Below the pieces are notes generated by a model. The model did no database searches. It was not told the origin of the DNA and worked only from the letters and a program-made list of their open reading frames with translations. From Helopsaltes ochotensis (Eukaryota; Chordata; Aves; Passeriformes; Locustellidae), in contig VXBM01000009.1 of NCBI GenBank assembly GCA_013400155.1, forward strand, positions 430,999-494,998: DNA of 64,000 bases, read 5' to 3'. Made by a program: the position numbers and the translations under genes. Numbering within the stretch: position 1 is the stretch's first letter; each line of letters starts with the position of its first letter. Shown here in pieces: positions 25,187 through 36,005 of this stretch.

Positions 25187-25321
25187 TTATCGGGGTGGTC
25201 TTGAACTGCAGACACAATCACAGCGCTCATGGTGATCCAGCTGTATATCTACCAAGGACATGTTGTTCCTGATTCTGCCTCTTTTTCTGGCATGCCCAGC
25301 CTCAGGGATGAACTTCAGCAC
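25187..25321 (-). CDS. PDGFD: PDGFD exon 7 (terminal coding exon)
   Basis: This exon encodes the last 44 residues of PDGF-D, starting VLKFIP and ending CSSRPPR before a TAA stop (25187-25189). It completes the cystine knot: the stretch DIQLDHHERCDCVCSSRPPR is nearly identical to the human terminus and carries the final cysteines (CDCVC). The acceptor is CAG at 25322-25324, preceded by a pyrimidine-rich tract; the exon starts in phase 0, matching the exon 6 end. Between VLKF and LVDIQL lies a basic segment (ARKRGRIR) that makes the exon three residues longer than the mammalian version I recall. It is too short and split to be seen as a long open frame. Stop and splice site are unambiguous. Confidence 0.95.
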   Translation of the reverse strand: MLKFIPEAGHARKRGRIRNNMSLVDIQLDHHERCDCVCSSRPPR

Positions 25322-26255
25322 CTGGGAGGATTAACAAAAATGCATTGAATTAGAAAATGCTGTTAGAGACCTGAGGATGAGAGCGTTGGGGCCCCAAGGG
25401 CACCAACAGCCCTTAATGGCCCTGACCAGCATTAATTTGGACATATTTTTGTTTTATTTCCAGCTTTTTCTTTGCACCCTTTGATATCCTGGTGTATTGT
25501 TTGTCACGGAGCTTGGATAGACTGTATTTTTTCCTCTGTCAGGTATCTTTATATCATGCAGATTCCTAACCATGTCCAGAGTTGCTCCTTTGCATGTGAA
25601 CTATCTAGCATGTTTCTTTTGGCTCATTTTTGCCATCCCATACCTATTTGAGTTGTCCTGTCTCTCCTCTCTGTTGAATAATACTTCTGCTCTTAGGAAC
25701 AAGGAACATTTTTTTATGCAAATTGAAATTTCCAAAGCATATCATTAGAATCGGTCCAAAACTTCAATACTTGTGAAGGGCAGAAGGAGATGAAGGAGCT
25801 TGCACAAAGTGTCAGCTATCACTGAGTTTCTGTGGAATCTGAGTTTTTTTGGCTTACCTTAAAAATCTCTGCCTCAACCTTAATGATTTCTGAAGAATTT
25901 ACTATGAATAATGTCAAGCAAACAAGAAAACGAAATTACTTCCTAGGGAAGTAATCATAACAGATACTTCTGAAAAAAATCTACCTGGGCAAGATGATCT
26001 TGAGATCCCTAGGAATTGGGCTGTAGGTGTATAAAAGAGCTAGCTTGGCCAAGTGTGCGATAAATCAGCTGGATTTCTCTTGCTTGTTCAAAGATGGAGA
26101 GATGTCTGTTAAGTGCATGACCTCCCAAAGCCAGTGGCCAGCTGGGAAGTGGGACCTAAATATCTGCAACACCTTAACCACTGAAGCACCCACACTTATG
26201 CCCTAAAAGATCATTCTGATTTATAACTAACAGATCACTCTATTCCTCAACAATC

Positions 26256-26274
26256 TTTTTTTTTTTTTTTTTTT
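26256..26274. repeat. Poly-T tract
   Basis: A run of 19 T in intron 6. Confidence 0.95.
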
Positions 26275-27302
26275 ACAAAGTAGTTTCTGTATTTTGATGT
26301 CGTAACACCATGCAAGAGTTTTGGAAATAACAGGGAATAAGAAGCTGTGTGCCAGATCAACAGAGTATTAGCATTTTCAACAGAATTATAAAGTCCCAGA
26401 AGTAAATGTGAAGCACTTGCCAAAGGACAACCAGAGATGCTGTGCAGGGTGTGTGGGGAAGGGCAGGCAGGTTAGCACCTCTCAGGACGAGACCATTTGT
26501 TCTCTGACACTAAGGCCTTGAGGTTAGAAAAGCCATGAGATATAACAAAAGTGATAAGCACTGAACACAGTCTATTATTTTGTTCTCCATTGGTGATGAA
26601 ATTTATATTTAGCCTATGTAATACTGAGAGGAAGGACTGAGCCTAAGCAAGCTATAGACATGCTGCTGTACTGTGTTGGAAAAATAGAATTACTTTGCCC
26701 TGTTAGAAATGCGGAAACATGTAGTTTTACTTTTTTTTAAAGCAACAAAAACATAGTATTTTTGAATTGATTTCAAACATTGGCTGCATCCATATCTGCA
26801 CTAAATCCTGATGGACACCAGGACAATTTGCTGTATCACACTCCCATCCCAAACAGAAAGGAACTGAACCCAATCAGGTTGCTGCAATTATTACAGAGCT
26901 AAAACTAGACCCCATCCTCAAAGATGCTTTTAAAAAGAAAATGTACTTTTAAAATCAACTACAGATGCTGTTACTGAACCCCTGATTAATTCATTATTTA
27001 AAGACATCTTCCAGCAAAACATGACGGATCCAGATGACTGGCAGTTTGCAAGATCACGGGTAGGTACAACTGATTTCTCCAGCAGAGAGAAAATCAAAGT
27101 ATGCAACAGGATGAGAGCAAAGATGTGGACTGTATTTAAGTTAGCAGACCTGACAGCTATCTGACAGCTTGGGGACTTTCCCTATGTTTTTTATCAAGAA
27201 GCTTGAGCAGAGTATATAGGCTTTGCTGATAAGAAAATGAACTGTCAGGCATTTCCTCAGACAAAACAGGAAAACAGTGATTGAACACAGCTGAAATTAT
27301 CA

Positions 27303-27981
27303 ATTCATAGAATCCTTCAGGTGGGAAAAGACTTCTGAGATCATTGGGTCCAATCGCCATTCCAGCACCGCCAAGTCAACCACTAATTTCTGTCCCCTAA
27401 TGCCACATCTCACATGCTTTTCTAGTATTTCCAGGAATAGCAACTCTCCCACTTCCCTGAGCATCCTGTTTCAATATTTGACCACCCTTGCAGTGAAGAA
27501 AATTTCCCTTATATCCAGCCTAAACCTCCCTGGGTACAACTTGAGGCTTTGTCCTCTTGTTCTGCCACCTATTATCTGGGAGAAGATGCCCACCCCACCT
27601 GGCTACACCCTCCTTTCAGGCAGTAAACAGACTGATGAGGTCCCCCCTGAGGCTCCTTTTCCCCAGGCTAAGCACCCCCAGCTCCCTCAGCCGCTCCTCA
27701 CAGGACTTGTGCCCCAGACCCTTCCCCAGCTCCCTGCCCTTCTCTGGACACGCTGCAGCCCCTCAATGTCTTTCTTGCAGGGAGGGGCCCAGGACTGAAC
27801 ACAGCATTGGAGGTGTGGCCTCAGCAGTGCCCAGTGCAGGGGGACGGTCACTGCCCTGCTCCTGCTGGCCACACCAGGCTGATCCAGGCCAGGATGCCAT
27901 CGGCCTTCTGGGCCACCTGGGCACACTCTGGATCATGTTCAGCTGCTGCTGAGCAGCACCCCCAGGTCCTTTTCCACCACC
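27303..27981 (-). mobile_element. CR1 LINE, 5'-truncated, mosaic age
   Basis: The left end shows the antisense CR1 terminus ('tcatagaatccttcaggtgg'), followed by 'gtgaagaaaatttccctt' and 'acaacttgaggctttgtcctc'. Further right the minus strand encodes the C-terminal part of CR1 ORF2, recognisable by RPHLQCCVQSWAP. The 3' third is clearly diverged from the CR1 pattern. Bases 27637-27926, in contrast, are identical to 42950-43239 in the other CR1 of this gene. The element ends near 27981, where homology to the second copy stops. Confidence 0.93.
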
Positions 27982-28677
27982 TTTATCACATGGTCGCGTC
28001 CTTAAAGCTGAAGAACTACTGAATTAATGAGAACAATCCAAAGAAATTCTGTTCAGGACATTTTTTCACTCATTTTTTCATGATACCAATATCTGTAAGA
28101 AAATATGGATATGACAGGCCTAGAATGCTCAAAAGGGTTTTGTTTTGCTTTTGTGGGGGTGAAAAAGAACAACCTTGTAGTTTTCAAATTAAAGGATCAA
28201 TGTCTGTCACTTCTCATCAAATTGCAGTGCTTCAGCGACTCAGATCATTGCCTCACAAAGAGCATGTCCCTCTACAGTCATGTCCCTCTCATTGAAAACT
28301 GAGTAAATTATGGTCATAAAACTATGAAAACAATTAAAATAAAATCAAGACTATTCTGCTTCTGAGCTGGATTTGGTGCTTATAGGTAATATGAAAAAAG
28401 TGCAGCGTGGCATTTCCTGTGCAGAGCCCCATAGAAGCACACCAGTATGTGGGACAGCATTTTACTTTGTAGATGTGCCTGGGCATCTGAGAAGTTTCTA
28501 CATAAGATGACTGCAGGCACCGCATAACTTTCCTTGGAGGCAGCGATGTAGGAAATACCAAAAAAGTGCTTACATGTGTTTCCTTGCCAGCTATCTTGCT
28601 CATTGATCATGTATTGAATTTGGATGCCAGCTTCTGAAAGCCTCCTTAAATGAGGTCAAAGCCATGACAAAAACCAG

Positions 28678-28830
28678 GATCTGGAAGCTGAAGCCAGCAA
28701 GTGGAATTAGGGCACACTTGTTTAAGTCAGGCCCACTCACCACTTGGACATTCCCCCAAGGAACTGGGGGGTTTCCGGTCTGTTTGAGGACTGCCTTTCC
28801 AGGAGGTGTATGGTACCAGTTTGGGTTGTG
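28678..28830 (+). mobile_element. Ancient CR1/L3-like LINE 3' fragment
   Basis: A degenerate but ordered match to the 3' region of old amniote CR1/L3 elements as I remember them: 'ggatctggaagctgaagcca', 'tggaattagggcacactt', 'actcaccacttggacattcc' and 'ccaaggaactggggg'. Borders are approximate and a profile search is needed to confirm. Confidence 0.45.
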
Positions 28831-31800
28831 CTCTGGGGACAGCAGGTGCTCTCCTGTTGCCTGTGGAGCACAGGAAGGGGCTGATAGCCCCTATCAGGTC
28901 TGGAAGAACACCAAGATCAGGGGCTGTGGACAGCAGAGTGGCAATGACTGCCAGGAAGAGGACCCAGCTGGAGATAACCTGTTCATGCTGATCCATATGT
29001 GGCATGTCTCAAGTAAAAGCCAGAATAAAGCAGCAACACCAGAGCATGATTCACCTGAAACACTCACCTCTGGTGGGACTAGCTCTGGGGACTAGTAAAG
29101 GAGCCCAAAGCTTCGACTCACAGTGTTAGAAGGGTAGAGCGAGATGAGGTGAACCATCCCTTCAGTATTTGCTAATGGTCCTAGCCAGGTATCACTGACC
29201 CTTGAAGTCAGGCAACATTTAGCCATGACAGTCCACGATGGCTGATTTCTATTTTATTAAAATGCAAAGAGGGATAGCAAAACCAGTCAAATCTTAAAAG
29301 AAAGTTCCCCACAGGCATTTTCGACTTATTATTTACTTACTAGTAACAACAGTAACATTGTTTTTTTGAATTCTTGACCAATACTTTAAGCATCAATAGC
29401 AAAATGAAGCCTCGCTCAAAAATTGGCATTTTTTCCCTTCTGATTAGCTTAAGAAGATTACAGAAAATCAATAATATGATTATGGCTTGCCCAATATCTA
29501 ATTAGCTTCATATCCTTGTGACAGAGGATGGTGAACAACTTTGGACGCTATTTTAGATAGAGAAATTTGTACTTGGCAGAACTTATTTTAAAATTCTGCT
29601 ATGCAGCATTATCTAATCTCCTTCTGCACATCTAAAAATAACACCAATCTAGCATGCAAACCAAATTATATTTGTCTGAGATTCATGAAAGAGGAAGCAT
29701 CAAAAGTGCAAAACGTTCAACACAGATCCAAGTTCTGATAGACATAAAAAAATCTTACCCCGCAGTTTTTGAAAGTTATCTAATCCAAAGGTCACACACA
29801 GATTAGCTGTGCTCTGAGTATAAGAAGCCAAGTACTATGGGAATGTGGTTCATAATTTAGCACAAGGACCTTTACTCTAGTAGGAACATAGCCTAAACCA
29901 ATGACATAGACCCAAAAATGTATTCTTTCTTACCAGAGATAATTACAGGGTATCAGGGACAAGAAAAATGAGTTGGCTTGCTGATCAGTGGTAGCAGGCA
30001 AACTAAGGAATTGTTAAATATAGATGGAATTATTGTTTCTATTTTTTTTATTTGTATGCATAAGAAACACCTGGTTTTAATACAACAAATATGGGAAAAA
30101 TCAGTTGGCTAAAACCTCAAGTACCTGAAGCATTCACTAATGCTATGATGTTTTTGACATATGTGTCATCAACAAGACCCTCACTTTTGCTGATTTTGTC
30201 AGGAATTATGTGTGCATTATGCTACAGCTGTTGTTTTTTGTCACTGACTAGATACATGTGTTCCTCCTTGACAAACTGCCTCTCTGTCCTGACATGTATT
30301 ACAGGATGTCTCACTTGCTTAACTTTCAGATGTCAACAAAAGAACTTTATTTTTTGTCTTGTTAAAAATGAACCTTTTTTCTCTCACTGCATTTCTGTGC
30401 TCTCTCTGCTCATCCCATGACCTAGCAGTCATTTCTGACTCATTTTGTTTCCTTGTACTTGCATTCCAAATAAATCCCGTTGCTGCTTCTTGTACAATAT
30501 TCCATGAATTAACTCTTTTGTCAGGCTAATTCTGTGCCTTTATTACCATAACAACCTTTTATCTCCTTTATACACGTACTATCACCTCCAGGACATACAA
30601 CAATTAGACCATATTCCTTGCACACTGCTTTGATGATTCTAGCTCTTTTTAATCCCTTAGCAAATTCCCTTTGTTGTGTCAGCAGCATTTGGATCATTTT
30701 TTGACCAGTTATCTTATGTTTCCCTGTGTAAATACAGGGTGAGAATTATTGTCTTCTCTCTCAAGTGCCTCCTTAAGGTTTACTTCTCATTTCTCTGAAA
30801 AATAAAAGAAGAAAAGAAAAAAGCCCCGACAGCATCAAATTGTATTAGTTACATTTCTTAACTCGATTGCAGTTAACTCCATTGAATGAAGTTCCACTTT
30901 TTAATTCTCTATTTTGCTCCCATGCTCCTTTTTCCTGTATAATAATACATCTGTCTTGTTTTCCCTTTGCAGTGTTGGGTTCAGTAGAAACTGTTTTTAT
31001 GTCCCAGCAACTTGAGCCAAGATACAGTATTGAGTGCTCTGTGCTACCTACTGCCCCTCTCAAGGCCACCAAAGGTTATGAAATTGTCAACCTAACACTA
31101 ACCAACACCTTCTCTCTGGGAATTTGCTGAATGTATGTCCGGGGAAGAACCAGACAAGCTCGGGTTGACATCAAATTTGATCGGAGGCATAATGCTTCAA
31201 AAAGGGATGAGATGGGATAGGTGTGGGGGAAGAAGCACTTTATAGACAGAGGACAGCACATCAGTCTTTACAGGAGAGACAAATAAATAGGTAAAAGCTG
31301 CAATCAGCTGTCACCATTTTCCTTTTTTCCTTATATGCCCCTTAGCTGTGCAGCTCAGCACTGCATTTGCAGGGGTTTATACATTCTGACAAATTCTGGT
31401 TGCTACCTTAAGAGCACTTATTCCCCACGGAAACTCATTTCACATCTCATCAGTTACAGCAATGAGATGGGGAAACTGATTTCTTGTTTCTCTGAGGTAA
31501 GTGCATGCCGGCCAGGTAGCACAGCCACAGTCACACCTGAATTCAGTCCTGGCCTGAGCTCCCCCACACCTTCTCTGTGCTGAGTAATCTCCAGGTTTAG
31601 AGCCTGTGCCTCTTTAAAGAGCAGCTCCAGGCATTTTTAAGGAAATGAACTGCAATGGGAAACACACTTTAAATCAAGTCCACTTCAGAAAGTTAGACAG
31701 CAGTAGGTCTAAACTATGATTAAGGTATGCTGCAGCCATTTCCATGTATTTCTTTGTCTTTCCCTTGCACAGAGTATTGCAACATAACTCAGTATCACTT

Positions 31801-34699
31801 ATGGCAGACTATGTCTGAGAGACGTTTTCAGACACTGCCAGGACTTGGCCTGTTTGGTTTGAAAGGTTTGTGATACTTTGTGGTAAGTCATGAGTATTTG
31901 TCCAGAGTATTTGCTCTGCTCCAAAGCAAACCCAGAAGCCACGGAAAACCACAGAGCATCACAAGACTCCTGAAAGGCTAAAAAATAATAACCCACCAAT
32001 TAAAATATCTGTTTACCCAAATTATGACCCCAATAATTTCTGAAAACTGCTGAGTATTTTGGTAAAGTCATGGCAAACTTCCATGCTATAAAGAAGTCCA
32101 AAGATCTCATGATTAACATGGCCTTGGGCAATAAAGAAAAAGCTACCCCTTACTATTGCCATCTCATGTTCTCACTTTCCCTGCTGTTGCACCACTTCTT
32201 ACAGTCAGACGTGATAGAAAAGAGCTGTACGTTCCGTTCAGGGAACCGGGGCACCACTCTTAGCTTGGGAAACTTAAAGGCTCCACGTGATAGCTCTAAG
32301 TCCTGAGAGGCTAGGCTAGGAGAGAGTACTCAGTAATTACAGTGGGAGGCTTTGAACAGGAACTGAGAGGGAACTAAAAAGCAGAAGGAGAAGATAACCT
32401 TGAAATCTCTCTGGACAAGAAGTCTCTCTTTCAAGAAACACCCTGTACTTTAAGGTCCCCACAGCTGCCAACATGCAGCTACTCCAGGACTCACCACAAA
32501 GCCAAAAAGGAGCCTATCACTTCTGGAAGATTTTCCTGCCTTTCTCATTACAGAAGGACTGGGTAGCTCAGAAATGCCAGGAACTTTTAAGTTCTCTCTC
32601 CAGAGACATTTTTTCCTTCTGAGGGCAAGCATATCCATGTGCAGGACAAAAAGCTCTTGCAGGTTCAGGAGCTCTGTAGGTGAAGCTCCAGGACAGAAGT
32701 TAGGGAAAATCAGTATGGCAAGAGAAGGGGTCTGGGGTCTACAGGGCTCAGTTCCAGCTACTTCAAACACCTTCTTTGCTCCACCACCTAATATTTCCTT
32801 CTGGCGTCTTCTGTAAATCAAATTAAATGAGACTTGTGTTTGAATCTGGACTATGTTCTCCTGTAGTAGAAGGCCAAGCTTTTTAACTAAATTAATGGTG
32901 CTGGGGATTTCATGCAGTGTAAAGCTCCATCCTTCGTTTTGCAACTAAAGGCTCTCTGGATAAGGTTAGTGGGTTTCAAATTGGCTTTTAAGAGAGTAAA
33001 CTGTCTCTATGGTTCTAAAACTGGCATGTGGAGAGGCCTCTCTTCAGTGCCTTCTTCACCTGGTATTTAAGTGAAATTAAAGTGTCAAAGGAGAGTAAGA
33101 ATAAAACTGATTAACTGTGTGTGGCTAATAATAATAATAAAGTGGAAAACATTTTGGACTAAAATTAATGGACACATCTTTAGTATGTCATACATGAATT
33201 TATCTGCATGACTTCCACTCATGTTAATGGGAGACACTTGGCTAAATATCTGCTCAGTGAGCTGTTAATTCATCCCTAAGGGATAAAATTTAAATTTAAA
33301 CTTACAAAGGCCATTTAATGTTAAAGATGAAACACTGCCTTGAATTCATATGGTTTTCAGAGTAGAAATGAGTAGGAAAATAAATTAGCAGTGATATATT
33401 TGAGCGAATGTTGAATTTCCTGAATTTAGTGATTAATTTGGGGCAGCCATAAGTCATGACATCCTGATGCTGAGCAATACCTGGCTAGAGTAATATTCTG
33501 GTGTTCCAGCAGTAGCTGTTTCCTAACACCTGAAAAAAGTAAGTGCTTGATAACATATTTATAATCAGCATTTTTCCTTCTAGCTACTCTCAACAGTTGA
33601 CCTGATTTCTGATACAGGTATAACCCAGAATTCCTTAGTTTATATTTTACTTCTAGGTCTTTCAGAAATCATCTGAATTATGCACAACTCATATTTAAGT
33701 TTTGAAATTCAATACAGATTTGCTGTGAGAGAATCTCAATTGCTTTCTATAATTTTAAATTAGTTCCCTTCCAGTCTCTCCCTTCTTGTTTTTCTTAAAG
33801 AAAAGATTATTTAAGAATAATTTTAGTTCCAATTTTCCTTTAGCTACTATTCATTATTTTCTATCTTTCACTGTGTCCTCTCTTTAGATTTATTTTTTTT
33901 CTAAATGAAATGATCCAAAACTTTGGAGACACTTTCCTTACAAATGTTTTTATCTGTATCTTCCCCTACATCTCTCGTGATGTATGCTTGCTGCTTCTAT
34001 TTATTTTTTCTAGTCATGCCTTTGTCCTTTTAAGCATCAATCGTCAAAACCTTGTATAAGTCTCCCACCAATTTATCCAGACCACAACATTTGCTGTGTT
34101 ATTACCGTTTCATCTCCATTCCTGCAGAAGACTGTCACTTGTCTTTCACTTATCACTGCATTAAACAACTTCTTTCCTGAAGCTCTTCACAGTGATTCAC
34201 TGCTTGACCTTTAGCCCAATTTCCACCCCTCATTTCTTCCTCCTCCCCTCACACACCCAGTGTTATATGAATAAATAGTTGAGACCACTCATCCTCATGC
34301 TTGCTGCTTTTCTAACCTGCATTTATAAGCAGCTACACAGACCTTCTGAAATTCCTCACAGCCTTGTCTGCTGTTCAAGTATGTTATCTCCTGTGCCACC
34401 TGTCATTTTTGCCACCTCTCTGTTCACCTCCCTACAGAATGAACACACATGAAACAATAATCTTTGTACACCTCAGATAGCCCCTTCCCATTTAGAAAAT
34501 TGCTTGTCTCTTCCACCTCATTGCTCTTTATCTCTTAACCAGCTTCTAATCCATGTCTGATCTTGCCTGGCTGTTTGCTCTCTGCAGGAGGTGCCAGTCC
34601 TTTTAGCATTCTTGTACAATGTTGTGGTGCTGTATAAATATTTATTCATATATAAGGCATTCCGAGTTAATTTTATCAGTCATCTCGGTGCTTTATACC

Positions 34700-34870
34700 A
34701 ATTAATTTTTTTCCAATTAACTTTTCTACCACTGAGATAAGGCTTTCTGCTCTGTAATTACTGGGGTCATCCCTTGCATCTTGTTTAAAATTAGAGAAAA
34801 TATTAACTATTCTCCAGTCCTAGCATTTGGAGTATGCTGTACTCTGCCGTTATATGTGAGAAAATATCTC
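34700..34870 (-). mobile_element. Possible ancient LINE reverse-transcriptase fragment
   Basis: The plus strand contains 'actgagataaggctt', 'tctgtaattactggggtcatc' and 'tattctccagtcct' in order. This recalls the antisense of a conserved CR1/L2-type reverse-transcriptase segment. The sequence is heavily decayed and could be coincidence. Confidence 0.35.
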
Positions 34871-35790
34871 TCACCTTTGAAAAGAGTAACCACACTGCTC
34901 ACAGTGTGGGCAAGTTCTGACCTTCAACAACCCTCTGCTACTGCAGCCTCAGGGTCTCTCAAGATAATGCCTTAGTGTTATGACCCTACGTTGCATCCAG
35001 CTTTAAAGTCCATAAAGTTCATTTTCACTTGGGCCTTAAGCCAAGTGGTAAATCAGGCTCTTACAAGAGATATGTGTTAGAAGTAAGTCAGCATGGCATG
35101 TGGCCACCCTACCTTCCAAAACCTGAAAGGCAACTACCAAGTAACTTTCCTAGGTATGCTCACTTTAGGGAACATAGCTCATGTCTTGATCTGAAAATAC
35201 TGTGCTAGAGGCAAGAACACAAAATGCTCTTTCCTTGTGTTTTTCCTTTCTAGATGTGCTCTGAATGGATTAAAATAATGGGCATTGTTCCTATGCAAAA
35301 ATTTTGCCTTCCTTAAAAATTGCTGAATGGGAAAAAGAAGCTAAGGCTGATGCCTCCTGTAAATAATAATTCTGGAAGGGAAGAGAATTTACAAGGGACT
35401 TAATTGTAATTTCCAAATGTGAGCATAAGTTAAAGCAAGAGGAAATGAAATTAAATATCTCAAGGAACCCACGTCTCTGTGTTACTAAAAAGAGTATTTC
35501 CAGTGGTATACATTTGCTTTGTGTTAGTCCTTGACTGGGAGAAATCAGTCCAACATAAGGCTCATTCTTGAAACAAAGTTCACTAGGATGCAGTGGTGGC
35601 ATCTATTCAGAGGTGGCGAAAGTTCTCTCCAACCTCTTCTAAGTTAACTTACTCATAAATACTGCCAACACCCCTTTCTCACACATACATAGTCTATTAA
35701 CAAGTAGCACACGCAGCTCTGAGAAAAGACCTGAGAACCCACGGAAGCTGTAGATACCCCAAAGAAGTAACAAAGAAAGAATGAAAATAC

Positions 35791-36005
35791 CTCATGATAT
35801 TTTTTCACTGTTTTCCCTGACACGCAGGTGCAGGATTTCCAGTTTGGAGTCCCACAGCCACAGTTCCCGCCACAGCGCTGGACAAGGAGGCAGCGGGGGA
35901 AGAAAACTACATTTGTCAGCTTCAGCTCCTCCCTTAAATTGACAGAGTAGTTCCTTGGAGTGCAGCTGTAACGCTTCACATCATCATTCAACCTGTCCAG
36001 GTCAA
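35791..36005 (-). CDS. PDGFD: PDGFD exon 6 (cystine-knot growth-factor domain)
   Basis: A 215-base exon encoding most of the PDGF/VEGF cystine-knot domain. The frame opens with VDLDRLNDDVKRYSCTPRN (first V completed with one base from exon 5), then EELKLTNVVFFPRCLLVQ, the family signature RCGGNCGC, then NWKSCTC and ends KTVKKYHE. The cysteines expected for the intra- and inter-chain disulfides are all present. Identity with human PDGF-D in this domain is very high from memory; differences include NLREE for NIREE and TPNWKSCTCVS for TVNWRSCTCNS. The acceptor is TTGCAG and the donor GTATTT. Skipping this exon would remove receptor binding and shift the frame. Confidence 0.97.

Larger units (their letters stand above)
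25322..35790 (-). other. PDGFD: PDGFD intron 6
   Basis: About 10.5 kb between the donor GTATTT after exon 6 and the acceptor CAG before exon 7. It contains a CR1 with an unusual identical block (27303-27981), an ancient CR1-like fragment (near 28678-28830), another near 34700-34870, and pyrimidine-rich stretches around 30150-30660 and 33560-34500. A 164-codon minus-strand open frame at 32450-32944 resembles nothing I know. Confidence 0.9.

Noticed and set aside
27687..27926. 79-codon minus-strand frame found twice, here and at 43000-43239
   Set aside because: It is the C-terminal remnant of CR1 ORF2 (RPHLQCCVQSWAP), not a host gene. The identity itself is reported as a finding.
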